Shown here: positions 18,036 through 24,756 of the stretch, piece after piece
Layout: each line of letters opens with the position of its first letter
How positions within the stretch are numbered: position 1 is the stretch's first letter
Source: Actinomycetes bacterium
GTDB taxonomy: Bacteria; Actinomycetota; Actinomycetes; Propionibacteriales; Propionibacteriaceae
Length of the DNA stretch: 24,756 nucleotides
Direction: 5' to 3'
NCBI GenBank assembly: GCA_029778515.1
Contig: JAKOQD010000184.1
Span: forward strand, 1-24,756
Notes under the pieces: generated by a model
Seen by the model: the letters and a program-made list of their open reading frames with translations, nothing else
Told to the model about the DNA's origin: nothing
Database searches by the model: none
Position numbers and translations under genes: made by a program

Positions 18036-18988
18036 AGTCGATTGGTCCGGGGCGTCCGGGCGCTGGAGATGGCCGAGCTCACCGAGAGCGAAGCCGAGCG
18101 GCGCTCACTGACCACCTTCGTGATAGTCGGTGCCGGACCGACGGGCGTGGAGATGGCCGGCCAGATCGCTGAACTGACCCGGCAGACGCTGCGGCGCAGC
18201 TTCCGGCGGGTCGACACCACGAAGAGCCGGATTCTCGTGCTGGACGGCGCCAGCGCGGTGCTGGCCCCATTCGGCTCGAAGCTCTCGGTCGCGGCTCGGC
18301 GCGAGTTGGAGCGCAACGGGGTGGAGGTGCGGCTGGGCGCCCTGGTCGCCGACGTGGACGCCAACGGACTGGAGGTGCGCTACCAGGACGGCCGGACCGA
18401 GCGGATCGAGGCCAGCTGCAAGGTGTGGGCCGCCGGGGTGCAGGCCAGCCCGCTTGGCCGGACGCTCGCCGAGCAGTCCGGCGCCGGTGTCGATCGCGCG
18501 GGACGCGTGCAGGTGAATCCGGACTGACCCTGCCCGGGCACCCCGAGGTGTTCGTGCTGGGCGACATGATCGCGCTGGACAACCTTCCCGGCGTTGCCCA
18601 AGTGGCGATCCAGGGCGCGCGGTACGCGGCCAGCAAGATCATCGGCGAGCAAACCGGCCACCCGGTGACCGCGGACTTCAAGTACCACGATAAGGGGTCG
18701 ATGGCGGTGATCAGCCGCTTCGGCGCGGTTGCCAAGGTCGGCCGGCTGGAACTCACCGGCTTCCCGGCGGGGTTCGCCTGGCTGTTCGTGCACCTGATCT
18801 ACGTGGTCGGCTTCAAGAACCGGCTGACGACGCTGCTGCACTGGGCGATCACGTTCATCGGCCGCGGCCGCTGCGAGCGGGTGATCACCGAGCAGCAGAT
18901 GGTCGGACGCCTCGCGGTGCTGCAACGCGGTGACGACTTCCAGCCGACGATCACCGGGACGCTGGCACCTGACAAGATCAAGCCATGA
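18036..18988 (+). pseudogene. ndh: Type II NADH dehydrogenase (NDH-2) remnant, 5' truncated and frameshifted
   Basis: The translation matches the C-terminal two thirds of NDH-2, the single-subunit non-pumping NADH:quinone reductase. The NADH-binding Rossmann motif V-I-V-G-A-G-P-T-G-V-E-M-A-G is present, then G-R-V-Q-V-N-P-D, then after a frame change F-V-L-G-D-M, A-I-Q-G-A-R-Y, K-G-S-M-A-V-I-S-R and the C-terminal membrane-binding part. About 150 N-terminal residues, including the first FAD-binding G-x-G-x2-G, are absent; similarity begins within about 15-40 bases of the preceding gene's stop. One base is missing near 18524/18525 (a C restores the frame), giving TGA at 18525-18527. The amidase ATG still overlaps its final stop. 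Two independent lesions make a sequencing error an insufficient explanation. Confidence 0.88.
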
Positions 18989-20415
18989 CGGAACTGACTG
19001 AACTGGACGCGTTGGCGGTGTCCCGCGGCGTCCGCCGGGGTGATTACGCTGCGGTCGAGGTGACGCAGGCACACCTGGCCCGCGCGGATCGCTTGAGCGA
19101 CACGGTCGGCGCCTTCGCCCGACTGACGCCCGAGTTGGCCCTCGCTCAGGCCGCAGCAGTGGACGCTCGCGTTCGTTCCGGTGAGGCGGACGGTGCGCTG
19201 TTGGGCGTGCCCTGCCCGATCAAAGACCTCAGTCCGGTCGCGGGCGTCGGCTTCGAAGCCGGCAGCGCCGCGATGGCCGGCTACGTGGCCGAGGTGGATG
19301 ACGACATCGTGAGCTGGTTCCGCGAGGCGGGCACGGTGCTGCTGGGCAAGACCGCAACCCCGGAGTTCGGGCTGCCGTGCTACACCGAGCCGGAGACCGG
19401 CCCGGCCGCGCGCACGCCGTGGGACGTGCGCCGCTCTGCCGGCGGCTCGAGCGGTGGTGCAGCTGCCGCGGTGGCGACGGGGCTGGCGCCGATCGCGCAC
19501 GCCTCGGACGCCGGCGGCTCGATTCGGATCCCGGCTTCGGCGTGCGGGCTGGTGGGCTTGAAGGCCAGTCGTGGCCGGGTGAGCACCGGCCGATTCCGGG
19601 AGCCCGGCCCGGGGTTGGGGACCGACGGGGTGCTGAGTCGGACGGTGGCTGACACCGCGGCTGCCCTGGATGTGCTGGCCGGCCATGGGATAGGTGAGCC
19701 GTATGTGGCGGCGGCACCCTCGGGCCGGTTCCTCGACGCGGTCACCCGATCGCCGGGGAGCCTCCGGATCGGTGTGCTGGTCGAGCCCGCGATCGCTGTG
19801 GCCGAGGTGCATCCGGCTTGTCTGGACGCGGTCGACCGGACGGCGGCCACGATGCTTGAGCTTGGCCACGAGGTGGTGGCCGCGCCGCAGCCGTTCACTG
19901 TGGACCGCTGGGAGGCGTTCTCCGAGCTGTGGGCGGTGGGCGCGGCGATGGTGCCACTGCCGGCAGAGGCCGAGGCGGAGCTGCGTCCGCTCACTCGATG
20001 GCTGCGGGAGCGCGGCCGGCAGGCAACTGGCTTGGAGTACGCGCGGGCTGCGGCCGCCGTCCAGCGGATCGGGGTGGACATCGCCCGGGCCTGGGCAGGG
20101 TTCGATGTGATCCTCACGCCGACGCTGGCCCAACCCCCGGCGCTGGTCGGCTCGCTGCGCAATGACGCCGACCCCGCCGAGGACTTCGCCGCCCAGACCC
20201 GCTTCACCCCGTGGACGAGCGTCTACAACCTGTCCGGAGGCCCGGCGATCTCCCTGCCGCTGCACACTGCCGAGGTGGACGGAGCGGTAGTGCCGATCGG
20301 AGTGATGTTCGGCGCCGCCCACGGTGCCGAGGAGCTGCTGCTGAGCCTCGCCGGCCAGCTGGAGGCCGCAGTCGGCTGGGAGCATCCGTTCCTGGTTTCC
20401 GACCCCAAGGGCTAA
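18985..20415 (+). CDS. Amidase signature family hydrolase
   Basis: This 476-residue enzyme has the Ser-cisSer-Lys triad of amidase-signature enzymes: K80 (C-P-I-K-D-L), cis-Ser S155 in A-G-G-S-S-G-G-A, and nucleophile S179 in S-D-A-G-G-S-I-R-I-P-A. It hydrolyses a carboxamide to the acid and ammonia, but substrates vary widely in this family and cannot be predicted here. It is not obviously the GatA subunit, since no gatB or gatC gene is nearby. The ATG overlaps the stop of the ndh remnant (ATGA at 18985-18988), so it was probably translated by coupling to ndh before that gene decayed; how it is expressed now is unclear. No signal peptide is seen. Confidence 0.93.
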   Translation: MTELTELDALAVSRGVRRGDYAAVEVTQAHLARADRLSDTVGAFARLTPELALAQAAAVDARVRSGEADGALLGVPCPIKDLSPVAGVGFEAGSAAMAGYVAEVDDDIVSWFREAGTVLLGKTATPEFGLPCYTEPETGPAARTPWDVRRSAGGSSGGAAAAVATGLAPIAHASDAGGSIRIPASACGLVGLKASRGRVSTGRFREPGPGLGTDGVLSRTVADTAAALDVLAGHGIGEPYVAAAPSGRFLDAVTRSPGSLRIGVLVEPAIAVAEVHPACLDAVDRTAATMLELGHEVVAAPQPFTVDRWEAFSELWAVGAAMVPLPAEAEAELRPLTRWLRERGRQATGLEYARAAAAVQRIGVDIARAWAGFDVILTPTLAQPPALVGSLRNDADPAEDFAAQTRFTPWTSVYNLSGGPAISLPLHTAEVDGAVVPIGVMFGAAHGAEELLLSLAGQLEAAVGWEHPFLVSDPKG

Positions 20416-20437
20416 GCGCAGCACATCCATCGATCCG

Positions 20438-20461
20438 GCTGGTCGAGCCGGTCGAGACCAA
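20438..20461. repeat. Short GGTCGAG direct repeat, dispersed-repeat-like
   Basis: GGTCGAG occurs twice, at 20441-20447 and 20450-20456, within the sequence CTGGTCGAGCCGGTCGAGAC. The arms GGCT and AGCC, and GGTC and GACC, allow small hairpins. Sequences of this look are common between genes in many actinobacteria as scattered repeats; that this is one of them is recalled similarity, not a measured match. It stands between the amidase stop and the antitoxin remnant, where the antitoxin reading frame loses sense. Confidence 0.35.
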
Positions 20462-20536
20462 CTCGCCGCGGCGCCGGCGGAGAGTGGTCCGAACATCCCC
20501 TGGGCACAGGTCAAGGCCGATCTGGGCTGGGTGTGA
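20459..20536 (+). pseudogene. Antitoxin C-terminal remnant (Phd/RelB-like)
   Basis: The frame ending at TGA 20534-20536 reads N-I-P-W-A-Q-V-K-A-D-L-G-W-V at its end, which resembles the C-terminal ending of small Phd/RelB/YefM-type antitoxins encoded just before RelE-type toxins. Upstream of about 20459 the frame runs into the GGTCGAG repeat and no start or DNA-binding domain is seen, so the 5' part is missing. Its stop overlaps the GTG of the toxin remnant by four bases, the usual arrangement for such pairs. Family assignment rests on a short stretch and on the neighbour. Confidence 0.5.
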
Positions 20537-20810
20537 CCTACCGGGTCGAAGTGCGGCTCGCGGCGCTCAATGCGCTACGTCACATAGCGGCGAGAGATCG
20601 CGGACGGATCGACGGAGAGATCGCACTGCTGGCCGAGAACCCCCGCCCGCCCGGCGCGCGCACTCCGTGGCCGGGATGGCCTTCGCGTGCGCGTGGGCGA
20701 CTATCGCATCCTCTACACAATCGACGACGAAGTGTTGCTGATCGTCGTCGTAACCCTCTGGTCATCGACGGGACGTATACAGCGCTGAGGTGGCCGTCGG
20801 GATTGGATAG
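20533..20810 (+). pseudogene. RelE/ParE-family toxin remnant with two frameshifts
   Basis: Starting at GTG 20533 the product begins M-T-Y-R-V-E-V-R-L-A-A-L-N-A-L-R-H-I and continues to N-P-R-P-P-G-A-R. One extra base near 20662 shifts the frame; the next frame gives L-R-G-R-D-G-L-R-V-R-V-G-D-Y-R-I-L-Y-T-I-D-D-E-V-L-L-I-V-V-V, the hallmark RelE core. A second extra base near 20759 moves it again to G-H-R-R-D-V-Y, the typical RelE end, before TAG at 20808-20810. Read across the three frames it is a whole toxin of about 90 residues, so the gene was recently intact. RelE toxins cut mRNA on the ribosome; this copy should be inactive. Confidence 0.75.
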
Positions 20811-20842
20811 TGGCGGCGGCCCGTCGTCAGGTCCAATGGTCG

Positions 20843-22150
20843 TCAGTGCTGAAAGCGGTCGGGTACACCGTCAGCGTCGGCGTCCACCTGCTCGGCGACT
20901 TCGACGGCGCGGTAGTGGCGGTTGCGGGAACCGAGCAGCACTGCGGCCAGGGTAGCCGCGAGCACGGACGCGGTCAGGATGGCCACCTTGCCGATGTCGT
21001 CGTGCGGTGTGCCCTGGCCGAAGCTGAGCTCGCTCACCAGCAGCGAAACCGTGAAGCCGATACCGCCGAGCACGGCTAGGCCGAACACGTCGATCCAGGC
21101 CAGATCCGGGTCCAGCTGGGCGTGCCGCAACCGCGTCACCAACCAGGTGGCGCCCGAGATGCCGATCGCCTTGCCCACGACGAGGCCCACGATCACGCCC
21201 AATCCGATCGGGCTGGTCACGGCCGCCACGAACCCGTCCAAGCCCCCCACCAGCACCCCGGCCGAGAAGAACGCGAACACCGGCACCGCGACTCCGGCTG
21301 AGAACGGCCGCACCTTGTGCTCCAGCACCTCGGCCAGGCCATGCTCGGCGGTATCGCCCTTGGCCGGACGCACCGGCACGCCGAGCGCCAGCAGCACGCC
21401 GGCGACAGTCGCGTGCACCCCTGAGGTGTAGGCCAGCGCCCACGCCACCAGCCCGATCGGCAGTAGCAGCAGGAACGCCGCCCAGCCGTGCCGCACCAGG
21501 AAGCGCTGGGCCAGGTGAGCCAGTAGGCCGAACGCCACGATCGGCACCAGTCCGGCCAGGAAGTACTCCAACTTCAGATCGCGGGTGTAGAAGAACGCGA
21601 TGATCGTGATCGCGATCAGGTCGTCGGCGACCGCGAGGGTCAGCAGGAACGTCCGCAGGGCAGCCGGTAGGTGCGAACCGATCACGGCCAGCACGGCCAG
21701 GGCGAACGCGATATCGGTCGCTGCGGGGATCGCCCAGCCCGCCAGCATGTCCGGATAGGCGAACGTGAACGCGGAGTAGATCAACGCCGGCACGGCCACG
21801 CCACCCACGGCCGCCACCACCGGCACCAGTGCGGTCTTCGGATCGCGCAGGTCGCCGGTCACGAACTCGCGTTTGAGTTCCAGGCCCACCAGGAAGAAGA
21901 AGACCGCCAGCAGCCCGTCCGCCGCCCAGTGGCCGATCGACAGGTCGAGGTGCAGGCCGAGCAGGTCGCCACCGAGGTGCAGGTCGCGCAGGCCGAAGTA
22001 GAACCCGGGTGCGAAGTTGGCGCAGAGCATCGCGGCGAGCGCAGCCACCAGCAGCAGGATGCCGCCCACCGACTCCCGGCGGAGGATCCGGTTGATCCGC
22101 TGCAGTTCGGCGTATGCGCCCCGGGCGAGTGTGACCGGCGTCTGGGTCAC
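20843..22150 (-). CDS. nhaA: Na+/H+ antiporter NhaA
   Basis: This 435-residue membrane protein of the NhaA family exchanges cytoplasmic Na+ for outside H+, keeping pH and sodium in balance. The paired aspartates of the ion site are in [10 protein letters not shown] (D176, D177), with the upstream D146 in [10 protein letters not shown] and a helix 10 lysine in V-V-G-K-A-I-G-I. About 12 hydrophobic segments are visible, including [15 protein letters not shown] at 22150 is chosen because it overlaps the peptidase stop as GTGA; GTG at 22183 would add 11 residues and a longer overlap. A short hydrophilic tail rich in Asp ends the protein. It is probably translated together with the peptidase gene. 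Confidence 0.93.
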   Translation of the reverse strand: MTQTPVTLARGAYAELQRINRILRRESVGGILLLVAALAAMLCANFAPGFYFGLRDLHLGGDLLGLHLDLSIGHWAADGLLAVFFFLVGLELKREFVTGDLRDPKTALVPVVAAVGGVAVPALIYSAFTFAYPDMLAGWAIPAATDIAFALAVLAVIGSHLPAALRTFLLTLAVADDLIAITIIAFFYTRDLKLEYFLAGLVPIVAFGLLAHLAQRFLVRHGWAAFLLLLPIGLVAWALAYTSGVHATVAGVLLALGVPVRPAKGDTAEHGLAEVLEHKVRPFSAGVAVPVFAFFSAGVLVGGLDGFVAAVTSPIGLGVIVGLVVGKAIGISGATWLVTRLRHAQLDPDLAWIDVFGLAVLGGIGFTVSLLVSELSFGQGTPHDDIGKVAILTASVLAATLAAVLLGSRNRHYRAVEVAEQVDADADGVPDRFQH

Positions 22151-24066
22151 CAGATCTTGACCCGGTCGGACGGATCGAGCCACGCCGCGTCCGCTTCGGT
22201 CACGTCGAATGCCGCGTAGAACGCAGGCAGATTGCGCACCACCTGGTTGCAGCGGAACTCCTCGGGGGAGTGCGGGTCGGTCGCGATCTGTTGGCGTAGC
22301 GCTTCGTCACGGCGCTTGCTCTGCCAGACCCGCGCCCAGGAGAGGAAGAACCGCTGTTCGGCCGGGATGCCGTCCACAGGCTCGGCTGCCCGACCGCCCA
22401 AAGCCAGTTGCCACGCCTCGTAGGCGATGGCCGCACCGCCCAGGTCGCCGATGTTCTCACCGATGGTGAGGTCGCCGTTAACGTGCAACTCGGGCAACTG
22501 GGCCGGGGCGAGCGCCGAGTACTGGCCGATCAGGGCCTTGGTCCGCTCGGTGAAGGCCTCCCGGTCGGCCGGCGTCCACCAGTCCCGCAAGCGTCCCTCG
22601 CCGTCGCAGGTCGAACCCTGGTCGTCGAAGCCGTGGCCGATCTCGTGACCGATCACCGCGCCGATGCCGCCGTAGTTGATGGCATCGTCGGCCTCGGCGT
22701 CGAAGAACGGCGGCTGCAGGATCGCCGCGGGGAAGACGATCTCGTTGCGCAGCGGGTGGTAGTAGGCGTTGACCGTCTGCGGGGTCATCAGCCATTCCCA
22801 TTCGCGGATCGGGCCGCCGAGCTTGCTCAACTCGTCCGTGGTGTGGAACTCCGCGCAGGCCAGCACGTTGGCGACCAGGTCGCGTGGGTCGATCGCCAGG
22901 CCCGAGTAGTCCAACCAGACCGTCGGGTAGCCGATCTTGGGGGTGAAGTTGGCCAGCTTGAGCAGCGCCTCCGCGCGGGTGGCGTCGGTCATCCAGTCGA
23001 GCTTCGTGATCGACTCGCGGTACGCGGCGAGCAGGTTCGCCACGAGCTCGTCCATGCGTTCCTTGGCCGCGGGCGGGAAGTGGCGCTCGACGTAGAGCTT
23101 GCCGACGGCCTCGCCGAGGCTGCGCTCAACCAGGTCGATGCCGCGCTTCCAGCGCTCCTTGAGCTGCGGCACGCCTTGCAGCGTGGTGCCGTAGAAGTTG
23201 AACCGCTCCTGTACCAGTGCTTCGGGCAGGAACGGCGCCAAGCCGGAGACGAGCGTCCAGCGGCACCACTGCTTCCAGTCGTCCAGCCGTCCGGGAGTGA
23301 GCAGCGCGGCCAGATCGGTGAGGAAGGACGGTTGTGCGACGATCACCTGCTCGACCTGCGGCACCCCTGCGGCCAGCAGGACGCGCGTCCACGGCACCCC
23401 GGCTGCATCGAGGTCGGCCCAGTCGGTCGGGTTGTACATGGCGACCATGTCGCGGGTGCGCACTTTGTCCCAGTGCTTGGCGGCCACGTCGGTTTCGAGG
23501 TCGACGGTGATGCCGGCGACGCTCGCCGAAATGCCGGCGAGCATGAGCATGCGGTTGACATGGTCGCGGTAGCTGCTGAGGATCTCGGCGTGCTCGGGGA
23601 GCCGGTAGTACTCCTCGTCGGGAAGGCTGATGCCCGACTGTCCGACGAACAGCGCATAGCGGGACGGCTCACCCGGGTCGGCCTCCACCTCCACTCCGAT
23701 CGGAGCAGCCAGACCGCGACGCAGGCTGCGGCCGAAATAGTCCAGCAGGTCGTCGATACTGGCGATCGCGTCGATCTCTGCCAGCAGGGGAGTCAGCGGC
23801 GCCAGCCCGCGCGCGTCCACCTCTTCGGTGTCCATGAAGCTGCCGTAGAGGTGCTCCACCAGGTGGGCCTCGGTGCCGGGCTCGGCGCCGGTCAACCCGG
23901 TGACGATGTCCTTGATCGCCTGCTCCGAAGCGTCCCGCAGTTCCATGAAGGCGCCGGCGGCCTGCTTGTCGGCCGGGATCTCGGTGGCGGCCAGCCAGCG
24001 GCCGTTGACGTGGCGGAAGAGGTCGTCCTGCGGACGGACAGCAGGGTCCAGATCGAAATCGGTCAC
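22147..24066 (-). CDS. M13-family zinc metallopeptidase (neprilysin/PepO-like)
   Basis: This 639-residue enzyme has the M13 zinc site H474-E-I-G-H478 with the third ligand E537 in G-E-N-I-G-D-L-G-G, and the substrate-binding V-N-A-Y-Y run just before [12 protein letters not shown]. The N-terminal half ([13 protein letters not shown]) is the usual M13 N-domain and the protein ends in V-K-I-W, the conserved aromatic end. No signal peptide or membrane segment is seen, so like bacterial PepO and mycobacterial Zmp1 relatives its location is uncertain: cytoplasmic, or exported without a classic signal. It cleaves peptides. The start is GTG at 24066. The large open frame on the opposite strand is a shadow of this gene. 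Confidence 0.95.
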   Translation of the reverse strand: MTDFDLDPAVRPQDDLFRHVNGRWLAATEIPADKQAAGAFMELRDASEQAIKDIVTGLTGAEPGTEAHLVEHLYGSFMDTEEVDARGLAPLTPLLAEIDAIASIDDLLDYFGRSLRRGLAAPIGVEVEADPGEPSRYALFVGQSGISLPDEEYYRLPEHAEILSSYRDHVNRMLMLAGISASVAGITVDLETDVAAKHWDKVRTRDMVAMYNPTDWADLDAAGVPWTRVLLAAGVPQVEQVIVAQPSFLTDLAALLTPGRLDDWKQWCRWTLVSGLAPFLPEALVQERFNFYGTTLQGVPQLKERWKRGIDLVERSLGEAVGKLYVERHFPPAAKERMDELVANLLAAYRESITKLDWMTDATRAEALLKLANFTPKIGYPTVWLDYSGLAIDPRDLVANVLACAEFHTTDELSKLGGPIREWEWLMTPQTVNAYYHPLRNEIVFPAAILQPPFFDAEADDAINYGGIGAVIGHEIGHGFDDQGSTCDGEGRLRDWWTPADREAFTERTKALIGQYSALAPAQLPELHVNGDLTIGENIGDLGGAAIAYEAWQLALGGRAAEPVDGIPAEQRFFLSWARVWQSKRRDEALRQQIATDPHSPEEFRCNQVVRNLPAFYAAFDVTEADAAWLDPSDRVKIW

Positions 24067-24094
24067 GCGGCTCAGAGTAGCCGTCGGAGCCAGC

Positions 24095-24348
24095 TCATGG
24101 GCTGCTCGGGCGGGGCGGACTCGTCCGTGCGCGCCGCTGCCGCCATTCCCCGTGGCTCAACACGATCAGGGTGAGGGCGGTCAGCGGCAGGACGAACCCA
24201 GCCATGTCCTGGCTGAAGGAACCCAACCGGTCGTGCTCGACTGCGGTGAGCACGATGAAGACCAGGTAGGCGAGGTAGTAGCCGACGAACAGTCCGCCCT
24301 CCCAACGCGCGATCCGCAGTCCGGTGAAAGCGATCGACAACAGCGGTG
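24095..24348 (-). pseudogene. Na+/Ca2+ antiporter (CaCA family), C-terminal remnant
   Basis: The frame ending at 24095 reads L-L-S-I-A-F-T-G-L-R-I-A-R-W-E-G-G-L-F followed by G-Y-Y-L-A-Y-L-V-F-I-V-L, then F-V-L-P-L-T-A-L-T-L-I-V-L. This matches the last two membrane helices of YrbG-like cation:calcium antiporters, including the F-T-G-x-R-I-x-R-W-E-G loop. Only about 80 residues of an expected 320 or more remain, without either alpha-repeat that binds the ions. The frame can be read up to 24409, but beyond about 24348 it lies in the inverted repeat of the regulator and looks foreign. It ends 28 bases before the peptidase start on the same strand. A functional small protein is unlikely. Confidence 0.65.
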
Positions 24349-24371
24349 AGCAACCGTTCAGGGCTTGCCAG

Positions 24372-24410
24372 GTTGATCGATAAAGTGTAACGTTCACTTT
24401 ATCGATCAAC
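24372..24410. promoter_or_regulatory. 39-bp inverted repeat with three CG-centred operator-like cores
   Basis: Arms 24372-24387 and 24395-24410 are perfect 16-base reverse complements (the left begins GTTGATCGATAAAG), with TAACGTT between them. Each arm contains a LacI-like core centred on ATCGAT (around 24378 and 24403), and the middle holds AACGTT centred at 24391. LacI-family proteins bind CG-centred palindromes, and a LacI-family gene starts 15 bases downstream, so self-control of that gene is likely. TTGATC (24373-24378) could serve as a -35 box. An intrinsic terminator is less likely as no T-run follows and the stem is AT-rich. Confidence 0.6.
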
Positions 24411-24424
24411 TCAGGTGGTGAGAG

Positions 24425-24756
24425 ATGGGCAGGACGGTCATTCCAGTGACGATGAAGACCATCGCCACCGAACTCGGCGTATCCATCACCACGGTGTCCA
24501 ACGCCTACAGCAAGCCGGATCGGCTGTCGGCCGAACTGCGCGAGCAGGTCTTTGCCAAGGCTGAGGCGCTCGGCTACTGCGGCCCCAGCGCTGCCGGACG
24601 GGCGCTGCGATCAGGCCGGACCGACGTCTGCGGCTTCTATCTCGGCAGCCATCTGGCCTTCGCGTTCTCCGACCCGTACACCGTCATCCTGCTTTCCGGA
24701 ATCGGCGAGACGCTGGAGGAGTTCGGCTCCTCGGTCCTGCTGCTGCACGCTTCCCC
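24425..24756 (+). CDS. LacI-family transcriptional regulator, 5' part
   Basis: The first 110 residues of a LacI/GalR-type regulator are present; the gene runs past the end of the window. The N-terminal helix-turn-helix reads T-M-K-T-I-A-T-E-L-G-V-S-I-T-T-V-S-N-A-Y-S-K-P-D-R-L-S, and the hinge A-G-R-A-L-R-S-G-R-T carries the leucine that wedges into the central CG of the operator. The start of the ligand-binding domain follows (G-F-Y-L-G-S-H-L-A-F-A-F-S-D-P). ATG 24425 has a purine-rich GGTGGTGAGAG before it; ATG 24452 is an alternative start that would still keep the helix-turn-helix. It sits behind the inverted repeat at 24372-24410. Its targets, probably sugar genes to the right, are outside the window. 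Confidence 0.9.
   Translation, partial: MGRTVIPVTMKTIATELGVSITTVSNAYSKPDRLSAELREQVFAKAEALGYCGPSAAGRALRSGRTDVCGFYLGSHLAFAFSDPYTVILLSGIGETLEEFGSSVLLLHAS

Noticed and set aside
20533..20955. A 140-residue intact protein starting at GTG 20533
   Set aside because: Only the first 43 residues resemble a RelE toxin; the rest is a shifted read. The real RelE core is in the next frame, so it is a pseudogene.
20922..21431. + strand open frames opposite nhaA
   Set aside because: NhaA on the - strand has all ion-site residues and about 12 helices; the + strand products have no recognisable features.
22408..24174. 588-residue open frame on the + strand opposite the M13 peptidase
   Set aside because: It mirrors the peptidase gene, whose zinc site and family motifs are intact; the + strand product is rich in Arg, Gly and Val with no recognisable domain, as expected for antisense frames in high-GC DNA.
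1..24756. CRISPR arrays, tRNA or rRNA genes, transposases or integrases
   Set aside because: Looked for on both strands; no regularly spaced repeats, tRNA-like cloverleafs with a TTCGANNC-type arm, rRNA sequence or recombinase motifs were found.

Overview
The window is high-GC DNA with G/C-ending codons, GTG starts and tightly overlapping genes. Together with a 14-subunit-type nuo operon followed by a long-chain polyprenyl diphosphate synthase, this points to an actinobacterium, perhaps of the Propionibacteriales/Micrococcales type. Lineage below class level is an inference.

Positions 1-13337 are the distal part of a complex I operon, nuoD (3' part only) through nuoN, all on the + strand. 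Most stop and start codons overlap by 1-4 bases; only nuoK/nuoL and nuoL/nuoM have short gaps. A trans-polyprenyl diphosphate synthase (13348-14361), probably for the menaquinone side chain, follows 10 bases after nuoN. The electron-entry module (NuoE/F/G), the connecting subunits (NuoD/I) and the membrane arm (NuoH/J/K/L/M/N) are complete apart from genes lying upstream of the window.

A 349-base gap (14362-14710) holds a nearly perfect 60-bp palindrome and a LacI-type operator-like palindrome. It leads into a three-gene cassette (14711-18022) of Gfo/Idh/MocA oxidoreductase, xylose-isomerase-like TIM-barrel protein and a second Gfo/Idh/MocA oxidoreductase. This layout resembles oxidise/eliminate-or-isomerise/reduce pathways that act on unusual sugars or glycosides through 3-keto intermediates. 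Much of the TIM-barrel gene has T- and G-ending codons quite unlike its neighbours.

The cassette ends directly against a decayed type II NADH dehydrogenase gene (about 18036-18988), which lacks its N-terminal FAD-binding part and carries a one-base frameshift. An intact amidase (18985-20415) is still coupled to the end of that remnant. Next come a short repeat-like element and the remains of a Phd/RelB-RelE type toxin-antitoxin pair with two frameshifts in the toxin.

On the - strand, reading leftward from 24348, lie a 3' remnant of a Na+/Ca2+ antiporter gene, a GTG-initiated M13 metallopeptidase and an overlapping nhaA Na+/H+ antiporter gene. At the right edge a LacI-family regulator gene starts on the + strand behind a 39-bp inverted repeat that looks like a cluster of LacI-type operators. 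This regulator region sits exactly where the antiporter gene is cut off.

Overall the window is a conserved respiratory operon followed by an accessory region with several gene remnants at junctions: ndh, toxin-antitoxin and antiporter. I saw no tRNA, rRNA, CRISPR array or transposase gene.
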